A DNA stretch of 64,000 bases. Origin: Ilyonectria destructans. Its lineage: Eukaryota > Ascomycota > Sordariomycetes > Hypocreales > Nectriaceae. The stretch lies in contig JAHEWK010000017.1 of assembly GCA_020740775.1 (NCBI GenBank), positions 434,001-498,000 of the forward strand, read 5' to 3'. The notes beneath the pieces were generated by a model that saw only the letters and a list, made by a program, of their open reading frames with translations, ran no database searches and was not told the DNA's origin. Positions 45,465 through 56,721 of this stretch are shown here, piece after piece. How positions within the stretch are numbered: position 1 is the stretch's first letter; every line of letters starts with the position of its first letter. A program made the position numbers and the translations under genes.

Positions 45465-47035
45465 ATGAGCAGCTCGACCAACAGTGCCATGGTCAGTATG
45501 AGTCCCACTGAAGATGCCACCATCGCGGGCCAGACCACGAATGGCACTCACACAAATGGCGCGGTGTTGAAGGCGCAGCCACTCGGCAGGCGTCTACAAG
45601 AGCTGTTTGAGGAGAATATCACGGCCAAGATAATCAGAACAGCAATCAATTCCCTGCAAAACAACGTAAGACTCCTCTTAGACATCATCCTACAGTGAAC
45701 CACGTCTGACTTCAACAGTACCCCATAACCGAGTACCCAGAATATGTTCCACAGACTGGGTCGACCGCAGGAAAATACATATGCCGGGAAGCAGACTTTT
45801 GGACCTGCGGCTTCTTCCCAGGATCCATTTACAGCCTCTTGGAGCGGTTTATCAAGTATCCAAACACGGCGCCCGGTGGAGCGAACAAGGCCATCGTGGC
45901 TAAGCAGCTTGAGCAACTTGGCGCCTTATGGTCCGAGCCTATTCATGGCATGGCGACTCGCACTGACACACACGACATGTCATTTATGGTTCAACCCTCA
46001 ATGAGACAACGATGGGAGCTTTTGAATGATGCCGAAGCCCTTTCTTCTGTCGTGACAGCAGCTCGGAACCTGTATACTCGCTACAACCCGTCAGTTGGCG
46101 CAATTCGATCCTGGGATCGCCTCACCCAAAAGGACGTAAACATCACATCACTTGAAAACGACTTCCTGGTCATCATTGACTCAATGTGCAACCTGGACCT
46201 CTTGTACTATGCAGCCGCTCACACAGGCCAGTCCGAGTTGTCCCAGTGCGCCACTCAGCATGCACGAACTCTCATGCGCACACTTCTGCGAGCTGAGACT
46301 GGGAAATATGCGACTCGCGAGGGTTACGATGGCCCTCTTTTCAGTACAGCTCATGTGAGCAACTTTGACCCTACTACCGGCGACCTGAAAGAGATCCGAA
46401 CTGGTCAGGGTTTTGCCAAAGACTCAACTTGGGCCCGTGGCCAGGCCTGGTCTATTCTTGGCTATGCCCAGACATACCAATGGACCGGGCAGAAAGACTT
46501 CCTGGACGCTTCATGTGGATTGGCAGAATACTTTATGCTTCGACTTGAGATGTTGCCAAGGGCTTTCGAGAGACCTGTAGCCACTGCCGCTACAAACGGC
46601 ACTGGGGAGCCTCAAAGTACTTGTGGACGCTTTGTTCCTCCATGGGACTTTGATGCGCCTTTTGATGAGACAAACCCCCTGCGGGACTCATCTGCAGGGA
46701 TAATTGCAGCCAATGGCATGTTGGTGCTGTCGCAGTGCTTGGGAGCATGCGGCGAGCATGAGCTAAGCCAACGGTACCTCAACGCAGCCATCTGCCTTGT
46801 AGAAGATGCCCTCAAGTTCTCTCTGGCTGATGAAAAGGCGAAACTCACTCTTCAAGGGAGTGCCGTCTCGGTGGAGGATGTACAGCCTGGTCGAACGTTC
46901 GAAGCGCTGCTAAAGAATGCTACGGCAAACCACAATGCTGGAGATCATTGCAGGTACTGGGATCACGGTCTTGTTTACGGTGACTACTATTTGATTGAAT
47001 TTGGTAATCGTCTTTTAAGAATGGGTCTGGCTTGA
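45465..47035 (+). CDS. GH88-type unsaturated glucuronyl hydrolase, cytosolic
   Basis: Two exons, 45465..45665 and 45719..47035, with a 53-nt intron give 505 aa. The N-terminus is Ser/Thr-rich with no signal peptide. GH88 landmarks: [30 protein letters not shown] (the conserved HD region), [23 protein letters not shown] (catalytic-type Asp), [32 protein letters not shown] and [20 protein letters not shown]. These enzymes hydrate the unsaturated uronic acid end left by polysaccharide lyases and release a keto sugar. This is the expected partner of the lyase at 35.6-38.2 kb. Length and motif order are normal. GH105 is a related alternative. Confidence 0.9.
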
Positions 47036-47197
47036 TTTAGGGATAGACTGGAAGATAGAGAGTCAATTTACTGGTTTCAATGACGAAATGAATGTATAAG
47101 TTACTCCATCCTGTCGCTCTCCAAATCGGTGATGTTATTATTTCGAATTTTAACTGCCTGAAGTGCTACTTAACCAACGCACATGATATACCGCAAC

Positions 47198-50126
47198 TCA
47201 AACATCCTCTTGTATTACGCTATGGCATCCCACAGGCATTGTTGAGCCAGCCGCCGGGGGTGTATTAATCGAGAACAGCATGTCATCAAGGCTAATGACT
47301 CGATCCATGTCCATGAAACTCTGGTCAAGAAGCATGTAGGATATGGCGGAAAGCTCATCGTTTGGAGATCCGTTGCTTGCGCTGTACCCCATTGGTGCTA
47401 CCCTGTCTGGCGGAATGGCTTCTGTGGCCTCGTCGTTAGCAGGCTGTGACTGCGTACCGAGAAGAGTGTTCCTATTATTGAAGGTCCTCGTGCTGCCGTC
47501 TGTGTTCAACCCATTCCCAGTAGGGTTCCATGGCCGAGGGGCAGCAGATAGAGGTCCAGCGGAGCCCGAAAGCCTTCGATCTGAGGAATTTGACGCCTGC
47601 GCGAGCTGTTGATGAGACGCTCGTGGTGTCTGCTGTTCAACCTCTCCATCTTGTCGCTGCTGGTTCTGCTGTGTCAATCCACCACGCGCCGGTACAGCAT
47701 TCTGATTCGAAATGATAGTCGAATAACCGAGCACGTCTACACTGAAGTTCGGGTCTGCGACACATCTCTTGTGTAGTTCCCGAAGATGGTCCGCGTAGAT
47801 ACCTGCCAGAGATCGTCCTTTGCCGTTTGCGGGCTGAGTTGACCCTTGCCATCTTTTCGCCATCCCATCCAAGCTTTCAACGAGTAGCCAGTATTCTCGT
47901 GGGAGGTCGGAGCCGTAATATCTCCTATGAACTATGACCGACTTAGCAAATTTTCTTAGAGGCAGTAGTTCAATTGGCTCACCTAGTAACACTCTTGCAG
48001 CTACGAATACACAAAAGGCGAATTGGTTTCCAACAGGACTTATGCTTGGTGTGTTTTTCAGATACTTTGCGGCGATATTTTGTATCTCCATTGCAGCATT
48101 GCAGCATATTTCAGCGCTGCACATGCTTGGAAGTTCCACGATATTCGTCCAGTCAGCTGGTGGGTATGCGATACGTTGATGTAGCAGGATCATGGACGTA
48201 TTGTGTGTTGCGTGAGCGAGCGTGAGATTCGGGTCCATGGTGATGATCGTCGGCTGGCGAGAAATATTGGAGTCCTTCCATCTTTGAGGGAGGAACATTT
48301 TCCAACTATATTCCAACGTTAGCTTGATTGCAACTCTGATGGTAGGGGGTAGTCGTACTGTACCAGGCGGAGGTCGAGTTCTTTGAATCGCGTGAGCCAG
48401 CTACTGACCTCCTGCCGATCATGAAAATTGATTCTCTGCTGCAAGAAGAATGTTGTCACTCGACTTAACGACTCGGTTGCTTCGATGCAGTAAGCAAACG
48501 CCCCTACCCCCGACATGTCCGGTTGTGCTCCGGCAGTGTGGGATGTAGACTGCGGCGAGCCATGTTGCATTGCTGACTGAGTAGTGTGATCTGAGCCAGA
48601 ATAGCCGGTGGGTAGAAATGCAATCGAGTTTCCAATCTTTGCAGCGGATCGATCCCATATCCCAAAGTATGGAGTAGTGACGGCCTCTTCCTTGTGCCAT
48701 AGATCCCCGTCAGCAGGGAGCCTTCGATGGACATCGTCTGCTGTAAGACTGGTATTCCAACTAAAACAGCAATCAGTTTCCGAATTTTACTAGTGACGTT
48801 CGTAGATGGCCGTACCCTGTTGTGACCGAACAAAAGCGATCCAAGTTGAAGATGCTCCAAAATACTCGCCTCCTCTCTTCCTCTTCAACCCACTGTCGAG
48901 TTGGAAGCAAGGACAGGAGAGGTTTTAGAAGTGGCTGCGTATCGTGCTCTTCGCATTCGATGCTGAGCTGAAGGTATTCCACGGTTCTAGTCAATGAGCC
49001 GATAATTGACCAGGCTTTAGACGCGTTGCCATGGCCAATCTATCAAGATGTTAGTAGCCTATAGAAGTGGTTGGTGAGAAATCATCTTACATCGTCATAT
49101 GCGATAATGATCAATGCCTGGAGGTTCTCCACTGATAACCCGTTCATAGCGGTAAGTAGGACGATACTTCTTGACTTCTTTGCCCAGCTTTCTAGATCGT
49201 GAGAACTGAAACCTTGACCTTCCAGTTGTACAAATCGGATCGCCGCAACTACTATAGCATGCAAAACAACAGTGAGATTAGGTCTCTGCTCAGTATCGTG
49301 TATCCGAGCTCTGAAATAAGTCTCGTGCAGGATAGGGATCCAAGGCTGGATGTAAGTAAAATACGAGCCAACGACATCCTCCAGTAAATCTGGCGGAGGA
49401 AGATTCGAAGCGGCATCGGTCAAATCCTCAAGTGGAAGTTGGATTTCGAGTTGTGGATTCCCGCAGCTGTCTAGACGTCTCCGCTTCCGCGGCCGCATCG
49501 TCGACGGGCCGGTGGAGTTGGGCGCCTCGTGGTTCTGCCATGATACCGAGCTCGCTGGTGATGCAGTGTGGGTATTGGTACTACCGACGGGTTGTTCGGG
49601 GGTTGCAATAGATGCCAGAGACCCGGTTTTGCTGATGAGGTTGCATAATTGCATGCTCAGGTTTGACAGGACGTTGAGAGAAGTCTCAAGACGCTCCCCG
49701 TCTCTCTGTTTCTCGAGATGGGCATTCTCCAGCGCGTCTAGCTGGACGTCAGCATGCTAGTCACTGGCTATGTTTGTCATGTATGCAGCGACCGTTAGAC
49801 TGAAACAACATCACAACATACCGATGCGGCGGCTAAGTCCCTCTACGGCCCCAGGCTTTAATCCCGGCTTGTTCTTCTTCCCGTCATAGACGCACGGTGA
49901 GCCTAAAAGCGGAGATAACGGGTCAGACTGATCATCCACAAGGTAGTATATATTGACGTGGCTAGTTGTGTCTGCCTATCCGTGGGAGCTTACCGAGTCG
50001 ATGGCAATGGGAACACACTGGGACTCCTCTGGAACACTTCAGCTTGCGCTTCCGACAGCCTTGACAGGAGCCCAAGTCGCCCTCGCCAACAGCGCGATCA
50101 TCGTCGCCAGCATTCGAAAGATCCAT
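47198..50126 (-). CDS. Zn2Cys6 transcription factor with Fungal_trans domain; likely cluster regulator
   Basis: Six exons, hand-joined, give 864 aa: 50126..49994, 49902..49822, 49737..49091, 49039..48816, 48760..48359, 48305..47198. All introns are GT-AG and in phase (91, 84, 51, 55, 53 nt). The zinc cluster is [21 protein letters not shown], then HRLG joined over intron 1 to SPC, giving C-X2-C-X6-C-X6-C-X2-C-X6-C. A linker and short coiled coil follow ([15 protein letters not shown], joined over intron 2). The middle-homology region includes [37 protein letters not shown], and [20 protein letters not shown] across intron 5, then [24 protein letters not shown]. The C-terminus is polar and Gln/Pro/Ser-rich, a possible activation region. 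Its position inside the carbohydrate cluster makes it the natural candidate regulator. Confidence 0.9.
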
Positions 50127-50603
50127 GGAAAAATCGAGTTAATCAGATTCAACGCGCGTAAAGCAAAGAGCTCACAATTCCCGATTGATTGATGATGTGA
50201 AGCCTGAGCCACTCACGCGGGCGATTGGATTTGCCATGAGATCATCTGATCTCCACTCACCTTCGCGCCGACTTCCCCGAGCGACCAGGATCAGCGTTGG
50301 GCATCACCCCACACCCCGGATTCTACCCATGATGGTGTGAAGGAGTCGTGCGGGGAACGAGAGAAGCCGAGGACTGGCCTCGGCTGTAGACTCGAGCATT
50401 CGCCCGATGCCCGATGCTATTAGTCCTCCAATTATATTCGAGGAGGCAGAGTGGCTTTAATCTGCCGGATAAGGGGACGCAACTAGCAGTGATTAGTACC
50501 AACTAGTTCACGATCGTCCTGAGGAGGTTGGGGAGATGAACAAAAATCGCATTTGACCTGGAGAACTATCTACAACTGTCCGATAGCTCAATTTCTGTTC
50601 CCT
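50127..50603. promoter_or_regulatory. promoter of the cluster regulator
   Basis: 477 nt between the regulator start and the 3' end of the second permease gene. It contains GCGGGG (about 50350, CreA-like) and the 21-nt palindrome listed separately. No coding content. Confidence 0.5.
50365..50385. promoter_or_regulatory. palindrome with CCG-N11-CGG, candidate regulator site
   Basis: Arms AGCCGAGG and CCTCGGCT are perfect inverted repeats around ACTGG. The CCG and CGG triplets are 11 nt apart, in everted orientation. It lies about 240 nt upstream of the Zn2Cys6 regulator ATG and could mediate autoregulation. The exact 8-nt arms make it better supported than a bare triplet pair. Confidence 0.45.
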
Positions 50604-52253
50604 TCAAACTCGGTCCACCTGCTCCGTCGCCGTTTTCCCCTTGTCGCCGTATGTCAGAGCGTCATCTCCATTGACATCCATACCCATCTGTTTCATCGCA
50701 TTGGCACCCACAAGCGCGTCCGGACCGTCGAAAACCACTGCCACTTCCTCAAGACCCCGGCCCTTGGTCTCCGGGAAGAAGAAGTAAATGAGCGTGAGGT
50801 GGAAGAAGATGACGACGCACCACACAATGTAGTACTTCCAGCCAATTGCGTCCATCGCGACCGGGTTGGCGAAGCTGTTGTAGATGCCAGCGAGATTGCC
50901 CGTCAACTGGTAGAGCATAGACGCCTTCGATCGCAGTGAATACGGCACCACTTCCATGATGTAGGTCGGTGGGACGGGAGAGCAGACGTGGTAAAAGGCT
51001 GAGAAGAGGAAGATCATGGACAAAACCGCGCCAGCATAGCCAGTTTTCTTGAAGCCGGTCTCCTGGTTGAGTGCAGAGCAGGTCGTCCAAACGATGTATG
51101 TCAGGCCCATTCCTAGCATGCCGGAGATAAATAGACGACGGCGACCGGCTTTGTCGACGAGTGAGGCGAAGACGCAAGCCACAAGGAAGCCCCAGAGGGA
51201 AAGGCAGCCGTTGACAATGAGTTGGGTTCGAGAGTTGGTGATGTTGATGGACTTGAGCACCTTTGCCAGGTAGTAGCTCTACAAATAATAATTAGCAAGC
51301 GCGTTCTTCAGAGGATGATCAAGCCAGGCAGGACTTACTGTTAAAGCATTGCCTGAAAGCTGCATCATGGCCGGGATGTAGAGCGCGAGGAAGAGTCGAT
51401 GTCGGTTGCCCTTGGAGGACACCCACTCGCCCCAGCGCGACTTCTTTTGGATCTTCTCCATTTCCAAAGTCGCCGTGATCTCTGCCATCTCGAATCGCGC
51501 GAGCGGCGAATTGACGTCGCCATCAGCGTGGTACTTGACAAAGAAGTCGAAGGCTTCCTTGCTGCGGCCCTTGTAGATGAGCCATCGAGGGGATTCTGGG
51601 GCGAATATGCTGAGCACAACCTGGACGACGGAGAAGACGCATTGCAAGAGACTGGGCAGTCTCCAGCTCCAAGAGGAATTGTGCATTTGAAAGCTGCCGT
51701 ACGTAGTCCACGCAGCAATCAGCGACCCAAGTGGCCACGACGTGAGGTAAAATGAGACCAGTTTGCCGCGGTGAGTTGGGTACGCTACCTCGGAGAGCAG
51801 AGGAGGCGCAGCCACCGACACGATTCCAAGGCCGAATCCAACCAAGAACCGAGCAGCGACGAACATGCCATAGTTGACGGAGGCAGCCTGTATGATGGAG
51901 CCAAGGATGATGATCAACGATCCGCCGAGAATCGGATATCGTCGCCCAAAGATGTCGCAGAGCTGCGACGAAACCAAGACGGATATCAAAACACCTCCGG
52001 TCGGACCAAAGGTCATGGCGCCCAGTCGAGAGCCCGTCGGCTGGCCGAAGAACTCTTGCCACTTGGGCAGCGACTGCATGCCGTTGATCATGCTGGCGTC
52101 GAAGCCCGTGGCGGTTTGCGTGAGGAGCGCGCACAGCAGCAGCGTGTTGAGCTTGATGAGCGTTCCATCTTTATACCAGGGCTTGCGACCCTTTGGGATC
52201 ATATCCTTGAGCATAAGCCCTTCGAATTCGTTTTCCTGGGTGCTGTTGGCCAT
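50604..52253 (-). CDS. MFS sugar permease, lactose-permease-like
   Basis: Two exons, 52253..51339 and 51278..50604, with a 60-nt intron give 529 aa. ATG 52274 upstream is in frame and would add seven residues. Twelve membrane segments are expected. Sugar-porter motifs: FDASMINGMQSLPKWQEFFGQP, DIFGRRYP, GFGLGIVSVAAPPLLSEVAYPTHRGKL, FAPESPRWLIYKGR, VDKAGRRRLF, PYSLRSKA and FPETKGRGLEEV. The TGFDASMINGMQ start is typical of the fungal lactose/cellodextrin/pentose permease branch. It is the second transporter in the putative pectin cluster and lies next to the regulator. It may import a rhamnose- or uronic-acid-containing sugar; specificity is not readable. Confidence 0.9.
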
Positions 52254-52274
52254 GATGTCTGCGGTCGAGAACAC

Positions 52275-53295
52275 TCAGCTATCCTGGCCTTGGAGGTTGG
52301 TGTGGCCGTTTGTCACAGAGCGAAGGCGTTCCTTATAATTGAATCCTCGAAAATATTCGTATCAATCATATGACAATCGGCTTATTTTTCGGACAGTTTA
52401 CCCCGGGATTTCACACGCAACGACTCCAGCCCGTTATGCATCGGGTAGTGGGCGAATGCGAATAAACAACGGCCGAGATGCTGTGGCGGGCAGATCCCCG
52501 CACCCCGCGATGGAGACGATTACCACGTTGCTCATGGTACTAATTCGCAGGGGCAACGGGCATCGGGAGAATGGTCGACTGGCAATTGTCCGAGAAGCTC
52601 GGGCTACTTACCAATTGGGCATGGAGGTGAATGAACGAGCTGTTGGTCAATTCCCTGACTGACAATTGATCATCGTTTGTATCTAACTCGATGGAGACAA
52701 AAGGTTAGTTACTGCGGGGGATCAGCGGTGTCCTGTTGCCTTACAATGTAGGTATGGAAGTGGACAATTGACAGCTAAGGTGAAGCAAGCGCACCAATAA
52801 TACGTGTTAGTCGTAGTACGTGTGTGTAAAGTCATCTTGCTCGGGGATACCGGCACCGAATGGACTCAACTAATGATTCCCTCTGTTGTAGCGCGGGCCG
52901 GCTAAAATCCGACATATTACCTAAGCCGTTGTTTCTGGTTCGCTTACCCTATAGCTATCTTCTGTAACACAAGGTTTTCTTCCACAAGAATTGTAACGTG
53001 ATGCTGGTTTACGAGCGTAGAAAAGAAAGAGCACTCCTTGATGCAAAGTCCTTTTTCTCAGCTTGTAAACTTCATATTGTACAACCACTCACTACTTTAG
53101 ACGGAAATAATGCAAAAAATACCTCTAACGCATGTGTTCTGTAGCAAATTAGTGAACAATTGTTAGGAGATAGCCCGCTGTGTCTTAGTTTCGAACAGCT
53201 TCTTAGCAGCAATCACCAACCTGTATTCAGCACGCATCATTTTGGTTTAATCCAATATTCTTCTGTAGAATATGCGCGCTCATTCGCCTATCGCA
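52275..53295. other. gene-free, AT-rich interval
   Basis: It holds the promoter of the second permease gene. Beyond about 52.7 kb only short frames without domain content are present. Confidence 0.5.
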
Positions 53296-53893
53296 TCACG
53301 TCTTGGCCATCTTGGCGAACTCCACTAGATCGTCAATGGCGCCAAGCTGAGGCTGGCCCCCGTACGAAAGGTGTTTCACTGCCTTGAATCGCATGAATCA
53401 CATCTGGTATGCTCCAATGTGCAGCGAGATGGCTTCACTTAGAGTTTGGCTGACAAAAGCAGTAACCATCTCGTACTCGCCCTCACAACTGGCCGCATGT
53501 GGCGCCACTGTGTTGAAAACGTCATCTTCAACTCGTCTCCCAGCCGCCATGATCGAACTGACCAGGATGTGAAACAATCACGCCCCTGACCCACACATCC
53601 AACCGCTGGGCCTCCATTTACTTACGGGCTTAGTAACACGCTGCTTGATATTTTCTATGGCATTAGAGAATTGCATGGAATTCTTCTAGCCTCCTTCGCA
53701 GGCCGCCCGGCAGAGTGAGATCAGTTGCGGCATGTGGATAAGTATTAGTAGGAAAGCCTTTGACGTCTAGGAATTTGGTCTCAATGGTTGATGAAGCTAT
53801 AGCTGCCGCTACTTGCGATTGATGGCTTAGGTGGCGAACTTCCCGGCCATTCATGGCCCTGACGGAAACAAGAGATTCCAGTAACAGTACCAC
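53296..53893 (-). pseudogene. decayed gene remnant of unknown family
   Basis: On the minus strand two protein-like stretches are visible but do not form one frame. The first (53893..53663) reads VRHLSHQSQVAAAIASSTI, then LPGGLRRRLEEFHAIL and a stop. Just after, a +1 frame continues NAIENIKQRVTKP up to a donor-like GTAAGT. A possible acceptor leads to MAAGRRVEDDVFNTVAPHAA, then TAFVSQTLSEAISLHIGAYQM, an in-frame TGA (53398-53400), and FKAVKHLSYGGQPQLGAIDDLV to a final TGA at 53296. A frameshift plus a nonsense codon in an otherwise protein-like C-terminus suggests a dead gene. I do not recognise the family. The upstream limit is unclear and the remnant may reach about 54.05 kb. Confidence 0.35.
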
Positions 53894-56156
53894 GGAGTAG
53901 AGTCACGAACGCTGCGGTACTGCGACAACTTCGTAGTAGGAATGCCTTTGCGCCAGGGATCTGACGCCCTTGACCTCCGCCTACCATCGTAAATCAAGCT
54001 TTCACGTTTATTGAGCAAAATTCGAGCCACCTTTGCTCTGCCCGCATTCACGAGTGCTGTTGGCGTGCATGGCAGTCGTTAACAAGCTTCCGGGACTACC
54101 AGCGCTCCAGAGTCCACCACATCCACCCCGAGTCTACGCGTCCTCGGAAGTTGCATCCGTCTGCACCGGCGTATTCCGGCACTGCCAACAGTGGATGTAA
54201 GTGGGTGCAGTAGCGGTCGATACCTTGACCAATGTGAGTACGTTTGCATCGATTTGCGCGGGCCAGGTTGCGTTGTAACCGGGTATGATGACGTTGCTTA
54301 ACTGTCAGGCTTTGGGCACTACAACTGGATACACCGCTTCGTCTATAGATTACAAGCGGTATGACGAAAGACATTTGACCGCTGATTTGGCTCAACTGGT
54401 GTCCAAGAGAGGTGGAGATGGTGGATGATGCTACTGCACAATACGGAGGGTGGACGAGAAGGACATGTGGCGATGACGAGCCTCCTATGCACTTCAATCC
54501 TTCTCCGCAGGATATTTAGTAATCGTGTCGGGGGGCAATGCGTCAGTGACAAACTTGTAAAAAAAGAATTTGTGAATTCTAGGGTAGGGGTTCTTGAGAC
54601 GAAGTGACTGCTGCTTTACTACGTGTCGATCGATATTGTACTGGTGACAGTTAGTATCAGGAGTTTGATTAATCGGAGCAGTAGCTGATTTAGCTATTAA
54701 CAAATCTCGTGGTCTGCTCAAGTGTTGGAAGGGGTACGCCTTTTCTTTTACAGTCAATTTCATCTTCATTCGGGCAGCCCTTTGTTTTCTATTACCTTGT
54801 ATTGGAGGATAGCGGAAAGGTGAACATGATGTGGTACTGCGTAATTCCAATATGCATAAATCTATCTTTATTTATGAATAGATAACTAATTAAACGTCTC
54901 ACTTTGTTGATAAAAATGTCCGATTGACAATGCTGTTCCACACAACCCACACAGTCGTCGCAGTTTGCCGCCATTACGGCACCTGTGTCGTTAACGACCA
55001 CATACTACGTAGCTGAACTCAGGACCCCGGCCCCTGCTACACTACCTCTGTGGGGATGTGCTCAAAGTGACGACAGCCATGTTTGCGTAATATTACCTCC
55101 ACACCATCGACCGGCTGTGTGGGGAGAGATCCCGAGATGCCAAGCAGTCTCGGCAGAGCTAGAGTACCCCCCTCACTGCAGTCTACACAAGTCGTTTAGC
55201 AGTGGCAAAAGGAACAATACACTATTGGTTAATTGAGTAGAGTTTGCACTCATGGGCTGACTCAGTCATAGAGAGTGCATCTTTACAAGGCGAGTCAGCA
55301 CTTCAATAACCAGCGCCTGTCAGTGCTCTATCACTCCACTTAAGGGGGCAATATATTGGTAAATGTGGAGAATACGAGCAATAACCAACGCACGTAAGGA
55401 TGGATAACTGGAGGGTAGCACTGTGCTAAGGGCGAGGCGGGAATAGTGTCCGGAGGAACAACGGCGGAACATGGTAGAAGCCTCGCGGTGCGACCTTGTT
55501 CTCGGCAGAGCCGCGGCGGCTTCGCCCCTGATGACGGACGACGTGGGAAACGATTGGTAAAGGCTCTGCGGCCCCTGAGCCACGCGTCCCGTTGTGGATG
55601 CGGCGTAGTGGACGAAGGTCCCGGGGAACGATGAACAGGGGGAAGCGGTTTGCCGATCGTGAGTGTCCTGGCCCCGGTGGGGGCTTGTGCACAACGCGCG
55701 TACCTTAAACCCAGTAAACCCAACTTCAATCTCTCGAGGGCTGAAACATGTACGGGTGGGCGGTTCTTGGCAAGCGGTAGTTATGGTTGATTCTGCGAGT
55801 TCAAGATCAGGCTTCGCGATGCTGATAATGAGACAGCGCCCGACGCGTTATCTTCAATTTTCCTTCTAGTAAGTAATGCATCATTCAGATAGAAGCGACG
55901 AAATGCAATCCATCTTCATTCACAGCCCGAGCCAAATCCTCGCGCCTTCCTTCTTTCCGCGTTTCAGTAGACATTTCTCCGTGGGATCAAGTCGAAACAC
56001 GATTTCAACGTCTTGGCCAGTTTCTGAGCCAATCACAAATTAAGCCGTCCCGATCCGCCGATCCGTTTCAGGTTTATGGTTGTTGACTGGCTTTGTTACA
56101 TGCTCAATTGTATGCTTACTCCACAAACAACAAAAGAGTGGCACCACGTTGGGTAG

Positions 56157-56348
56157 CGGACGGTGACATGCAACCTGGGTTCGTACGGACTGAAACAGGC
56201 GGGATCCAGTTTTCAATCCAATTGTCTTCCAATGTCTCTCCACTCGCAGGGTTTCCATGACATGCCTGCGATGACAGTCACGCCGGGTTCGAAGGGAGTG
56301 AAACAGGTGAGGCCCATTTTCAGCGCTATTTCCTTCCACTAACAGGGA
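56157..56348 (+). repeat. imperfect tandem duplication, two units of about 80-95 nt
   Basis: Both units carry GGGTTCG, then TGAAACAGG, a CCA(G/T)TTTTCA segment and a final CAGGG, in the same order and spacing with small indels. Unit 1 is about 56157-56252 and unit 2 about 56270-56348. They lie upstream of the pectate lyase promoter. Confidence 0.5.
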
Positions 56349-56508
56349 TTTATCGATATGGCCCCCCGACCAGTCGCTAAAAAGCTTACTGGCATTAGGG
56401 TATTGAGACCGTCAGTGTCGCATGCGGGAGCCTCACCTAAATTGGAGAGGACGGAGGAGAATTCCGTTTTGGAACCACGGCCAACATCGCGACCGTGATG
56501 AACATTTG

Positions 56509-56517
56509 TATATAAAA
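56509..56517 (+). promoter_or_regulatory. TATA box of the pectate lyase gene
   Basis: TATATAAAA lies 205 nt upstream of the ATG and is followed by a C/T-rich leader, the usual layout of strongly expressed fungal secreted-enzyme genes. Confidence 0.6.
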
Positions 56518-56721
56518 TCCGAGCCTTTTCTTCTCAATAACCCTTCTCTCTCTTCTCCTCATCCCAGCTTCATTATCACCACCTTCTCTTCCTTACTTCT
56601 CTCGCTTCGACAAGCTGTGCTTGATCATTCGTTCTTATCCCAACTACCAAGCCGGCTTGACTACCTGGGTTTTTATTTTCCTCTTAACAATCCCAACAAC
56701 ACCTTCTTTCCAAACTTCAAG

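Larger units (their letters stand above)
53894..56721. other. 2.8 kb gene-poor interval with GC-rich patch and duplication
   Basis: No supported gene. It includes a GC-rich segment (about 55430-55700) within AT-rich surroundings, a degenerate direct duplication (56157-56348) and the core promoter of the pectate lyase gene. Frames at 54.1-54.5 kb are overlapping and two-stranded. Confidence 0.45.

Noticed and set aside
8024..50357. Recurrent CGGGGAA word (8024, 8182, 38529, 45124, 50351) as a shared pectin-regulon motif
   Set aside because: A 7-mer counted on both strands is expected about eight times in 64 kb, and several copies match the common CreA pattern SYGGGG.
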